A DNA stretch of 64,000 nt from positions 1,612,001 through 1,676,000 of the forward strand of contig CP085629.1 of the NCBI GenBank assembly GCA_024704175.1. Direction: 5' to 3'. The notes beneath the pieces were generated by a model. The model was given only the letters and a program-made list of their open reading frames with translations, searched no databases and was not told where the DNA came from. Below, piece by piece: positions 35,853 to 44,832 of this stretch (the first letter of the stretch is position 1; each line of letters begins with the position of its first letter). The stretch comes from Paenibacillus sp. P25 (GTDB taxonomy: Bacteria > Bacillota > Bacilli > Paenibacillales > NBRC-103111). The translations under genes and the position numbers were made by a program.

Positions 35853-36958
35853 TTAGAATCGATCAGCCAAATAACGGGCGAAGCCTGCGGTGAGCTCCGT
35901 GGCGCGCCGCAGCATTCCCGGGGTGAGCAGGTCGCGGCCCGGCACCTCGTTGAAGTCGAGAAGGTAGATTCTTCCATTCCGGTCAACCGCGACATCGATT
36001 CCGAGATGGCTGAGCGTCGGCCTGTATTTCGTTAAATACCGGGTACGCCGCGATCGCCGGTTTCTCGAGCTCGCCCGCGGCCGGAAGCGTGCTTTGCCGG
36101 TACGGCGTGCCCATCGCTCCAGCTTCTCCCAGGTCGTCTTCGTGCCTCCGGCATGGCTGTTCGTTACCATGGAGCCCGCTTTGCCGAGCTTCGGCCGGAT
36201 TCCGGCGGAATGCCAGGTTCCGCGCTCGCCCCGGTGGACGACTACACGGAAGTCGATCTTGCGGTCTCCCATCTTCAGCGACTCCAGTCCCCGCTGCACA
36301 AGATATTTGTTCTTCTTCAGCAGCACGTTTGCAAACGATTCGAACTGCTTCGCGGTATAGATTTGCAGCAGCGACCGATTGCCGCTGAACTTATCGGATT
36401 TCACCCGGACTTGATTCCGGGAAATCCGCCTGACTTCGATAATGCCCCTCCCTTGGTATCCGTTTACGGGTTTGAGATAGATGCAGCCGTGCTTTTTCAG
36501 GAGTCCGGTCACATCCGATACCGTAACGGCCGGCTTACCGTCGGGCAGGTAAGGGCGGAGGAGAGGGCCGCGGATGAGGAGCTTGTGCAGGGCGGACTTG
36601 TTAAAAAAGACCGGGTTGAACACCGGAATACCCAGTCGCCTGATCCTTCGCTTGACCGCCAGGGCTTTCTTGCGGAAGCCTTTTTCCCTATCGGGTAATT
36701 CTCATATAATACGTCCGGCGGCGGATACCAGCTTCGCTTCCAGCCCGACAGCCCGTTATCGGATTGGGAAGACCAGGCATGCACTCTGCGGCCCCCGAAA
36801 TCCACGTCCTCCGCGCGGAAGAAGAGGACCTTTAGTCCGTGTTTTTTTCCAGCCGTATGAAATAATCTCCATGTAACGGTAGGGACGTAGGAGGAGCCTG
36901 CCGATGGGATTGAGCCTCTTGCCGGGAATGACGATTGAAGTATGCCGAAACGCTTCAT
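35853..36958 (-). CDS. YheC/YheD-like ATP-grasp protein 3 (full-length type, several apparent frameshifts)
   Basis: About 367 residues, convergent with protein 2. The N-terminal domain must be pieced together: MKRFGIL, then RLLLRPYRYMEIISYGWKK, then HGLKVLFFRAEDVDFGGRRV and YPPPDVLYENYPIGKKA (slips near 36915, 36850 and 36640; the second is one extra A in an A run). The ATP-grasp part is HGCIYLKPVNGYQGRGIIEV, KYLVQRGLESLKMGDRKIDF and GIDVAVDRNGRIYLLDFNEV. Around 36020-36090 the printed frame is Arg-rich nonsense, whereas the neighbouring frame reads LPAAGELEKPAIAAYPVFNE, so two compensating slips are likely there. A spore-coat or envelope ligase, by family. Confidence 0.75.
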
Positions 36959-37017
36959 AAAGCCGATTCCACCCCCTATCTACACGGTATGACGGCGGCT
37001 TTCTTTGGTGATTGGAA

Positions 37018-37064
37018 AGAAGCCTCCGGCCCCACAATGTTTAGTGGAGCCGGAGGCTTCTTAA
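37018..37064. terminator. Bidirectional intrinsic terminator
   Basis: Arms GAAGCCTCCGGC and GCCGGAGGCTTC, extended by CCAC/GTGG, surround a short loop between the divergent YheC/D gene 3 and the end of the LacI gene. T runs flank both sides. Confidence 0.8.
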
Positions 37065-37083
37065 GCCTGCGGGCGGCAGGAAC

Positions 37084-38130
37084 CTAGCTCTCCCGGCCGA
37101 CGGGCCTGCAGGAGTTGCGGACGATCAGCTGGGTATCGATAAGCGATTTGGTTTTGATCGTATCCCCATGCTCGATCATGCTCAGCAGCTTGGACACGGC
37201 GAGCTCCGCGATTTTTCCTTTTTCCACATGGATCGTGGTAAGTTCGGGGGAGATGACGGTCGATTCCTGAATGTTGTCGAAGCCGATGACGGAGATATCG
37301 TCCGGCACCCGGATCCCCAGCTCCGCAAGGGACTTGATGACGCTGATCGCGATATAGTCGCATTCGCAGAACAAGGCGGTGGGCAGATCCCCCTTCAGGC
37401 CGGCGACCTGCCGTTTGAACTCCTCCTGCGAGGTGACAACGGTAGGGGAGACTGAGAACTGGTGGGCTTCGCTTACCGTTACGCCTTCCTCCTCCATCGC
37501 CTGAAGGAAGCCTCTTTTGCGGGAATCGAAGTTGTACATCCGGCTGTTCGATTCCACATAACCGATCCGGCGGTGACCCAGCCCGAGCAAATGACGGCCG
37601 GCCTGGTAGGCGCCCATCACGTTGTTCATCACGATAAAATGAACGGCGAGCGTCTCGTGACAAGTGTCCAGTACGACCAGGTTAGGTCGCCGGCGGGCGA
37701 TGAGCTCAACTTGGGATGCCGTCAAATTGGTTCCGAGCAGAATCAGACCGTTCGATTCATGCTCCGTTTCCAGTGCCTGAACCGCCTCCTCGAGGTTATC
37801 GCCGTCGATGGAGGAGAAGAATAAGGAGTATCCGCGCAGGCGGCACTGCTCCTCGATATCATGGATGAGTTCCATGAAGAAGGGTCGCTTGTAATACTGC
37901 TCCAGAACAATGCCGGAATTGGTGCAGGCGACGAACCGCAGCGTGTTGGAGATGCCGTATACCTTGTCGGCTTTTACCATCGATCGGGGCAAGTAGCCGC
38001 TTTCTTTGACAATGCGCAGAATCTTCGCCCGGGTTTCCTCGCTGATCCCCGGTTTGCCGCTTAACGCCAATGATACGGCCGATTTCGATACATTCGCCAT
38101 TCTGGCGATATCTTCCATCTTTATCTTCAC
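37084..38130 (-). CDS. LacI family transcriptional regulator
   Basis: A 348-residue repressor. The N-terminal helix-turn-helix and hinge is MEDIARMANVSKSAVSLALS with GKPGISEETRAKILRIVKE. The C-terminal periplasmic-binding-like domain has HLLGLGHRRIGYVESN, LFCECDYIAISVIKSLAELG and PDDISVIGFDNIQESTVISP. It is intact and divergent from the sugar ABC/glycosidase operon that starts at 38566. A perfect palindrome of LacI type lies just upstream of its start, so it probably controls itself and the operon. The inducer is presumably the oligosaccharide handled by the operon. Confidence 0.93.
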   Translation of the reverse strand: MKIKMEDIARMANVSKSAVSLALSGKPGISEETRAKILRIVKESGYLPRSMVKADKVYGISNTLRFVACTNSGIVLEQYYKRPFFMELIHDIEEQCRLRGYSLFFSSIDGDNLEEAVQALETEHESNGLILLGTNLTASQVELIARRRPNLVVLDTCHETLAVHFIVMNNVMGAYQAGRHLLGLGHRRIGYVESNSRMYNFDSRKRGFLQAMEEEGVTVSEAHQFSVSPTVVTSQEEFKRQVAGLKGDLPTALFCECDYIAISVIKSLAELGIRVPDDISVIGFDNIQESTVISPELTTIHVEKGKIAELAVSKLLSMIEHGDTIKTKSLIDTQLIVRNSCRPVGRES

Positions 38131-38164
38131 GTGAACGCTTCGCTCCTTCGGATAAACATCTGCA

Positions 38165-38188
38165 GTAAACTAAACAAATTTAGTTTAC
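38165..38188. promoter_or_regulatory. LacI-type operator palindrome
   Basis: Perfect 10-base arms GTAAACTAAA and TTTAGTTTAC with a 4-base centre, 35 bases upstream of the LacI start. Related half-sites occur across the intergenic region: GTAAAC/TTGTTTA near 38248, CGTTTA and TAAACG flanking the 38341 promoter's -10 box, and GCGTTTACATATGTTTAA near 38495. Confidence 0.75.
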
Positions 38189-38340
38189 TATGATTATGTT
38201 CAGGATTCAAGCTTTAAGTCTGCTCCTGTTTTCTAGATTGCTAGAGAGTAAACAGAACTTGTTTAGAGAGCTGCATAGCCGGGGAGTGGAATATTTTAGC
38301 TGAATGGTTATAATTTAATAAATTTATTTATAAAACCAGG

Positions 38341-38369
38341 TTGACGCGTTTAGGGGGCGGTGGTATGAT
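38341..38369 (+). promoter_or_regulatory. Sigma-A promoter of the sugar ABC operon
   Basis: TTGACG, a 17-base spacer and TATGAT. Inverted half-sites CGTTTA (38347) and TAAACG (about 38374) bracket the -10 box, fitting repression by the neighbouring LacI protein. The start codon is about 190 bases downstream, so the leader is long; the rest of the 435-base gap holds no gene. Confidence 0.75.
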
Positions 38370-38565
38370 TTGGGTAAACGAGGCACCTGTTAAATGCTGT
38401 AAAACGTCGTGTTTATCGCTTGGGGGAAGTTGAGTTTCCGCTGCTTTCGAATAGATGAGAAGGAGGCTGAGAACCGTTTTAAGCTAAAATGAATGCGTTT
38501 ACATATGTTTAATTTATTTTATTTCTACTGAAATTGTTTAGTTTTTTCTTGGAGGGGGAAAAGGT

Positions 38566-39885
38566 ATGAATCGAAAAAAACTCGGATTTTGTGCGGTTTC
38601 GTTGGTAACGGCGGGCGTTATGCTTACCGCTTGCACACCGGGCGGCGGCGGTCCTGCGGGCCAAACCGGCGGGGGCGCTTCCTCCGGCTCCGGCGGCGGA
38701 ACGGCCGAGCTGCGCATGACGTGGTGGGGCTCCCAGGTGCGCCACGACGCTACGCTCAAGGTTATCGATCTGTTCGAGAAGAAATATCCGAACATCAAAA
38801 TCAGCGCGGAATATTTGGGCAGCGACGGCTATTGGGATAAACTCAACACGCAGATTGCCGGAGGGAACGCTCCGGACTTGATCCAGCTCGGCAACAACTA
38901 TCCGGATTATGTCGCCCGCGGTGCGCTGCTCGATATTGCCCCTTACCTCGGGAAGGAGATTAATGTCAGTGATTTCGACCAAGCGACGGTCGATTCCGGT
39001 AGGCTGGACGGGAAGCTGTACGGCATCAATTTAGGCTCCAATGCGTTCGGCATTGCTTACAACACGGCGCTGATCAAGAAGGCCGGGCTGCAGCCGCCTG
39101 CGGGCAATTGGACCTGGGAGGAATTCGGCAAATACGCGCAGGATTTGACCAAAGCGCTGGGCAAAGGCTACTACGGCGCCGTCGACGAATCCAGGTCGCC
39201 GCTGTATTTGAACTATATGGCACGGCAGAGCGGCAGAACGATCTACAAGGACGGCAAAGTCGGTCTCGGCAAGGAGGACATCGAGAAGTGGTTCACCTTA
39301 TGGGACAATTACCGCAAAGCGGGGAGCGTGCCCCCTGCGGAAACGACGTCGGCTTACACGGAGCAGCCTGATAACTCCTCCTTCGTCGAAGGCAAGACGG
39401 CGATGCATCTCATTTGGTCCAACCAAATGAACGCTTACCAGAAAAGCATGAAGGACGAGATCAACATTGTGCTCCCGCCGACAGGGGGCTCCGGGGCGCA
39501 GCAAGGGCTGTGGCTACAGCCGAGCCAATTCATGTCCGTCAATGCGAAGACGAAATATCCGAAGGAAGCGGCGATGTTCATCAGCTTCATGGTGAACGAT
39601 CCGGAAGCGACGGCGATTCTCGGCGCCGAGCGGGGTGTGCCCGGGTCCTCCAAGGTTCGCGAAGCACTCAAAGCGAACGCCACGCCCATCGATAAAAAGA
39701 TTTACGACTACATCGACCTGGCAGCGAAAAACGCCCGAACCCCGGACCGCGAAATCCCGAACGGGAAAGAATTCGAATCGTCCATTGTCGGGCTCAGCCA
39801 GAAGGTCGCTTTCGGCAAGGAAACCATTCCGAATGCTTCCCAGGAGCTGTTCTCCGTCGCGGAAAAGATCATCAACAAAAAATAA
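38566..39885 (+). CDS. Sugar ABC transporter substrate-binding lipoprotein 1
   Basis: A 439-residue extracellular family 1 solute-binding protein. Signal peptide with lipobox VMLTACTPGG (Cys at residue 24), then a Gly/Ser-rich linker and the fold starting ELRMTWWGSQVRHDATLKVI. Later segments KYPNIKISAEYLGSDGYWDK, GKLYGINLGSNAFGIAYNTA and FISFMVNDPEATAILGAERG are typical of oligosaccharide-binding proteins. GGAGGGGGAAAAGG precedes ATG 38566. First gene of the LacI-controlled operon; permeases follow. Confidence 0.93.
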   Translation: MNRKKLGFCAVSLVTAGVMLTACTPGGGGPAGQTGGGASSGSGGGTAELRMTWWGSQVRHDATLKVIDLFEKKYPNIKISAEYLGSDGYWDKLNTQIAGGNAPDLIQLGNNYPDYVARGALLDIAPYLGKEINVSDFDQATVDSGRLDGKLYGINLGSNAFGIAYNTALIKKAGLQPPAGNWTWEEFGKYAQDLTKALGKGYYGAVDESRSPLYLNYMARQSGRTIYKDGKVGLGKEDIEKWFTLWDNYRKAGSVPPAETTSAYTEQPDNSSFVEGKTAMHLIWSNQMNAYQKSMKDEINIVLPPTGGSGAQQGLWLQPSQFMSVNAKTKYPKEAAMFISFMVNDPEATAILGAERGVPGSSKVREALKANATPIDKKIYDYIDLAAKNARTPDREIPNGKEFESSIVGLSQKVAFGKETIPNASQELFSVAEKIINKK

Positions 39886-39958
39886 TCGGTATAGCCGGAC
39901 GGTCCGGGTGCCCAGGCTCCGGATCCGTTCTTCATTCTCCCGGAAGGGGTGACTCCTC

Positions 39959-40907
39959 ATGAATCGAACGGCTCGCTCAGAGCAGGACGGGAACCCGGAC
40001 CTTCGGGACCGCCTTATCCAAGCTGTGGAAGAAGAACGCCGTCGCTTACTTGTTTCTCTTACCCTGGTTCATCGGCATCTTCGTTCTCACCATCGGGCCG
40101 ATGATCCAATCGTTTTATTATTCCTTGACGAAATTCGACGTGATATCACCGCCGCAATATATCGGGCTGGACAACTATAAAACCATGTTTACCTCGGACG
40201 CCCGGTTTCTAACTTCACTTAAGGTGACGATCATCTACGTATTTACTTCGGTGCCGTTCAAGCTGGCCTTCGCGCTGTTCGTCGCGGCGCTGATGAATCG
40301 GGGGCTGCGCGGACTCGGCTTCTACCGTACGCTGTATTACCTGCCGACCCTGCTCGGGGGCAGCGTGGCGATCGCCGTGCTCTGGCGCAAAATGTTCGGC
40401 GGCTCCGGGGCCTTGAACCGGTTCCTGCTGCTGCTGGGTATCGAAGCGCCGGATTGGGTCGCCAACCCTAAATATGCGCTTTATTCCATCGTGGCCTTGT
40501 CGGTATGGCAGTTCGGTTCCTCCATGATTATCTTTCTGGCCGGACTCAAGCAGATTCCGCAGGACTTCTACGAGGCGGCACAGGTCGACGGAGCGGGCAA
40601 AATCAAGCAGTTCTTCCACATCACGCTACCCCTCTTAACACCCGTCATCTTTTTCAACCTTGTCATTCAGCTGATCGGTTCGTTCCAGGCCTTCACCCAG
40701 TCGTTCATTATCAGCGGGGGGCAGGGCGGGCCGATGGATTCCACGCTTTTTTACACCTTGTACTTGTATATGAAAGGCTTTACGTTCTACGAAATGGGCT
40801 ACGCGTCGGCGATGGCCTGGGTGCTGCTCGTCATTATCGGGCTGTTCACGGCACTTATTTTCGGTTCATCGAAATTCTGGGTGCATTACGGGGATGGGGG
40901 AGATAGG
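39959..40907 (+). CDS. Sugar ABC transporter permease 1 (apparent frameshifts at both ends)
   Basis: About 316 residues, MalF/UgpA-like. Start ATG 39959 follows GGAAGGGGTGACTCC. A slip near 40010 joins the N-terminal tail to SKLWKKNAVAYLFLLPWFIG, the first span. The conserved EAA loop is YEAAQVDGAGKIKQFFHITL with PLLTPVIFF. The printed frame runs without a stop straight into the second permease. One extra G in the G run near 40895 would give a TAG stop just before it, which fits normal family endings (KFWVHYG plus a few residues). The fusion is therefore probably a sequence artefact. Confidence 0.85.
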
Positions 40908-41752
40908 ATGGCACTTCAGCGTCAAGGCAGCAAGCTGCTGCTGCATATCGTGATTCTGGGGCTCGGTTTATTCATGCTTTATCCGATTCTATGGCTGGTC
41001 TCGAGCTCCTTCAAGCCGTCATACCTCATCTTCACCGACCTAAGCTTATGGCCGAAGGAAGTGACACTGGATAACTATATCAAAGGCTGGGCGGGGATCG
41101 CCCGGGTGCGGTTCTCCACCTTCTTCGTCAACTCCTTCATCGTTTCGGCGCTTTGCGTCGCGGGCAATCTCGTCTCGTGCTCGATGGCGGCTTATGCGTT
41201 CGGGCGGCTGGATTTTTCCTGGAAAAAGATGTGGTTTTCCCTGATGCTCGTCACGATCATGCTTGCCGCATCATGTCACGATTATTCCGCAGTACATCTT
41301 GTTTAAGCAGTTTAACTGGATTGATACCTACTATCCGCTTACCGTGCCGAAGTGGCTGGCGACCGACGCGTTCTTTATTTTCCTGATGGTTCAGTTCATC
41401 CGCGGCCTTCCGAAGGAACTGGATGAATCGGCGACGATCGACGGTCGCGGCCAGGCGCAAATTTATCTGCGGATTATTCTCCCGCTGGCGGTACCAGCGC
41501 TGATTACGACGGCGATCTTCACCTTCATCTGGACGTGGGACGATTTCTTCAGCCAGTCTGCTGTATTTGAACACGGCGAAGCTGTATACGATCCCGCTGG
41601 GTCTTCGGCTGTTCATGGATTCCTCGGGGGATTCCTCATGGGGTGTCCTGTTTGCGATGTCGGTGCTGGCGCTGGTCCCAAGTCTGGTCATTTTCTTCAG
41701 TCGCCAGCGGTATTTCGTTGAGGGGATTTCGACTTCCGGCATTAAAGGATGA
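40908..41752 (+). CDS. Sugar ABC transporter permease 2 (two apparent frameshifts)
   Basis: About 281 residues, MalG/UgpE-like. Start ATG 40908 behind GGGGGAGATAGG. It has LLLHIVILGLGLFMLYPILW, SSSFKPSYLIFTDLSLWPKE and NSFIVSALCVAGNLVSCSMA with AYAFGRLDFSWKK. A slip near 41272 restores HVTIIPQYILFKQFNWIDTY. The EAA-type loop is PKELDESATIDGRGQAQIYL. A second slip near 41560 leads to LYTIPLGLRLFMDSSGDSSW and LALVPSLVIFFSRQRYFVEG, the usual end. No ATPase gene is present; such importers share a general MsmX-type ATPase encoded elsewhere. Confidence 0.87.
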
Positions 41753-41792
41753 GCGGATTGCCCGTTGTGAAAATAGATTTGGGGTGATATGA

Positions 41793-43271
41793 ATGATAGA
41801 AGAGCGTAAGCCGGATGCCGCCCAGCGGTGGGGCCGGTTTGAACTTCGTTTGAAAGGCCCGGATGCCGGGAACCCGTTCCAAGACGTGCGGCTGGAGGCA
41901 GAATTTCGGCATAAGCACCGCAAGGTCCACGTGGACGGCTTCTACGACGGGAGCGGCGTGTATAAAATCCGGTTTATGCCCGATGCGGAAGGGGGTGGCT
42001 TTATACCGTCCGCAGCAGCAGCGCCGAATTGGACGGGGTGAGCGGCCGGTTTGGGTGCACCCCCGCGTTCGCAGACAATCACGGGCCTGTGCGTATACGC
42101 GATGCCGACCGGTTCGTATACGAGGACGGGACGGCCTATCGCCCTTTCGGCACGACCTGCTACGCCTGGACGCATCAGGAGGAGGCTCTGCAGGAGGAGA
42201 CGCTAAAGACGCTGGCCGGCGCGCCTTTTAACAAAATCCGGATGTGCATTTTCCCGAAACGCTACAGCTTCAACACGAACGAGCCGGACTCTTTTCCGTT
42301 CGAGGGCTCCAGGGAGCGGGGGTTCGACTTTACCCGGTTCAATCCGACCTACTTCGCCCGGCTCGAGCGGCGGATCGAGGATCTGCAGCGGCTCGGCATC
42401 GAAGCGGATTTGATCTTGTTCCATCCTTACGATAAAGGCCATTGGGGCTTTGACCGGATGGATGCGGAGACCGATGCATTTTATTTGCGCTATGTGATTG
42501 CCCGGCTCGGCTCATTCCGCAACGTCTGGTGGTCCCTCGCGAATGAGTTTGATTTTATGACCGCGAAAACGATGGATGATTGGGACCGTTTGTTCCGGGT
42601 TGTGCAGGAAAATGATCCATACCAGCATTTGCGCTCGATACATAACGGAACGAAAATGTACGATCCGACGAATCTTGTCCTTTATGATCATGGCAAGCCT
42701 TGGGTTACTCATGTAAGCATGCAGTATTGGGAGCTGTCTCCGGTGACGACCTGGCGCAAGCGGTACCGGAAGCCTGTCGTAGTGGACGAGTGCTGCTATG
42801 AAGGCAACCTGCCGCAGCGCTGGGGCAATATCTCGGGAGAGGAAATGACCGCGCGCTTCTGGGACGGTTTCACCCGGGGAGGCTACACGGGTCATGGCGA
42901 GACGTTCCTTCATCCGGAAGAGGTGGTTTGGTGGTCCAAAGGCGGGCAATTATACGGAGAGAGTCCCGCTCGCATCGCGTTCCTAAGGCAGGTGATGGAC
43001 GAGATGCCGAATGACGCTGCGCCGCTGGACCGCTTTCGCGACGCACCGATGCTGGGGATCGAAGGGGAGTACTACTTGCAGTATTTTGGCATTCACCGCC
43101 CGGCTTACCGGGAGCCGCCAGTCGCCGGAGGACCGGCGTTTCCGGATCGAGATTCTGGATACGTGGGGAATGTCGATTCACGCCTTGGAAGGGGAGTTCA
43201 GCGGACTCACCCGCGTGGAGCTCCCTAGAAAGCCGTATATGGCGTTAAGAGTTCGCACCGTCGGGAGCTAA
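41793..43271 (+). CDS. DUF5060/DUF4038-type glycosidase-like protein, paralogue 1 (two apparent frameshifts)
   Basis: About 492 residues, no signal peptide, so cytoplasmic. The N-terminal Ig-like DUF5060 domain starts [19 protein letters not shown] and has [21 protein letters not shown] slip in a G run near 41995 restores [20 protein letters not shown]. The barrel domain (DUF4038-like) has [40 protein letters not shown] (candidate acid/base Glu) and [17 protein letters not shown] (candidate nucleophile). A slip near 43120 gives the C-terminal [18 protein letters not shown], ending at 43271. It probably hydrolyses the oligosaccharide taken up by the ABC importer; the linkage is unknown. Confidence 0.82.
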
Positions 43272-43326
43272 CAGTAGGAAGAACGCAGGGAGAAAGAAGT
43301 TCCCTGATATGGAGGAGAAGAGCGAA

Positions 43327-44832
43327 GTGGACATCCATCAGCAGGTTGAACAGTGGGGCGTATTTGAGCTAGGGCTGTCTGATGCGGCAAAGGAAAGCGC
43401 AGGAAAGCCCGTTAAAGCTATATTCACCAACGGCCGCCGGGTCAGGGAAGCCTACGCGTTCGAAGATGGCTCAGGTGCCGGCCGGATCCGGTTTATGCCG
43501 GACGAGGTGGGGGTATGGGAGTATGAAATCGCTGGAAGCTCCGCAGATCAGCCGGTTCATCAAGGCAGAATCGAGTGCACGGCGCCCCATCCGGGGAATC
43601 ACGGTCCGGTACGTATTGTAAGCGATAAAGATTTTGCTTACGCGGACGGCACGCCGTTTATTCCGTTCGGCACGACTAGCCTGAAGTGGTATGACGGGGA
43701 AGCTTTTGAAGAAACGATCGCCGCTTTGGCGTCTTCGCCGTTTAACAAAGTGAGAATGGCGGCAGGTCCCGCTGATTCGGATATGGAAAAGCTGGAAGCG
43801 GCGATTCGCCGCCTGATGGAGCTGGGAATCGAGGCCGATCTGCTGCTGGACTGCCGGGAAGGGGGCGCTGAGGCGGAGCGCTTCCTCGCAGAGGCCGTCG
43901 CGCGGCTGGCCGCCTTCCGCAACGTATGGTGGTCGCTCGTCCTGCCGGAGGAGCTTGATCCGCCGGGCAGGCAGGAGAGGCTGCGGAGGTCGCTTCCGCT
44001 CCTTCAGGAGCGGGATCCTTACCGCCATCCGCTAACTGTACAAAGCTCCGACCCGATGAGCGATTTCAGCTTTCATCCGATCACTCACGTGAGCTTGCGT
44101 GCTGGCGATCCCAGCCAGGTTTCGCACTATGCCGGGATGCACGGGAAGCCTGTGCTTGTCGAGGAATGCGGCTGCGAAGGAAATGCGCCGAGCCTGTGGG
44201 GGAGCCTGCCGCCGGAGGAGCTGGTGAACCGCATCTGGAATGCCGTCTGCCGGGGAGGCTATGCCGCCCATGGGGAGATGTTTACACGGTCCGGCGGAGC
44301 TTCATGGCACTCCCATGGAGGGAGCCTGACAGGCGAAGCGGCACCCAGGCTGGCTTTCCTGCGCGGCATTCTGGAGGAAGCTCCCTTGGGGCTCCGGTTT
44401 ATGCCCGCGTATTACGACGCGGCCACGATCGGGCTGGAAGGAGAGTACTATCTGCAATACCACGGGATTCACCGTTTTTCGACCAAACAGCTTCGGGTGC
44501 CAGAGGGGCGGTACGCGGCGGACCTGATCGACGTTTGGAATATGCAGATCACGCCGTTCTCCGAGGAATTTGTCGGCAGCGAGGTGTTCGTCGCGCTTCC
44601 GGAACGGACGAATCTTGCGCTCAGGATTCGCCGCGTGGACTCACCACTGCAGCAGGCACCGAGAAGATATGATACGGCCCGGATCACGGATCCTCCTTTG
44701 CTTGCCGATCGGCTGCAGGGTCAAGCGGATCGCCAAAACACGATAAGTCCGGACGAAGAGAACGAAAACTTTATTTCCGAGAGGGAACGAGCGAATAAGA
44801 ATCGCGGAGGTAGGTCGGATGCGCAGCAGTGA
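43327..44832 (+). CDS. DUF5060/DUF4038-type protein, paralogue 2, active site probably degraded
   Basis: About 501 residues with the same three-part layout as its neighbours (QVEQWGVFELGLSD; YADGTPFIPFGTTSLKWYDG; YYLQYHGIHRFSTKQLRVPE). GGAGGAG precedes GTG 43327. At the position of the NEFDF motif it reads RNVWWSLVLPEELDPPGRQE, so the likely acid/base Glu context is lost. HNGTKMYD is also missing, while the second Glu is kept in VLVEECGCEGNAPSLWG. The protein is otherwise intact, so it may bind rather than cleave sugar or act on another substrate. Its tail after LALRIRRVD runs about 60 residues longer than expected and overlaps paralogue 3 by 14 bases; the tail may come from a frame slip. Confidence 0.78.
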   Translation: MDIHQQVEQWGVFELGLSDAAKESAGKPVKAIFTNGRRVREAYAFEDGSGAGRIRFMPDEVGVWEYEIAGSSADQPVHQGRIECTAPHPGNHGPVRIVSDKDFAYADGTPFIPFGTTSLKWYDGEAFEETIAALASSPFNKVRMAAGPADSDMEKLEAAIRRLMELGIEADLLLDCREGGAEAERFLAEAVARLAAFRNVWWSLVLPEELDPPGRQERLRRSLPLLQERDPYRHPLTVQSSDPMSDFSFHPITHVSLRAGDPSQVSHYAGMHGKPVLVEECGCEGNAPSLWGSLPPEELVNRIWNAVCRGGYAAHGEMFTRSGGASWHSHGGSLTGEAAPRLAFLRGILEEAPLGLRFMPAYYDAATIGLEGEYYLQYHGIHRFSTKQLRVPEGRYAADLIDVWNMQITPFSEEFVGSEVFVALPERTNLALRIRRVDSPLQQAPRRYDTARITDPPLLADRLQGQADRQNTISPDEENENFISERERANKNRGGRSDAQQ

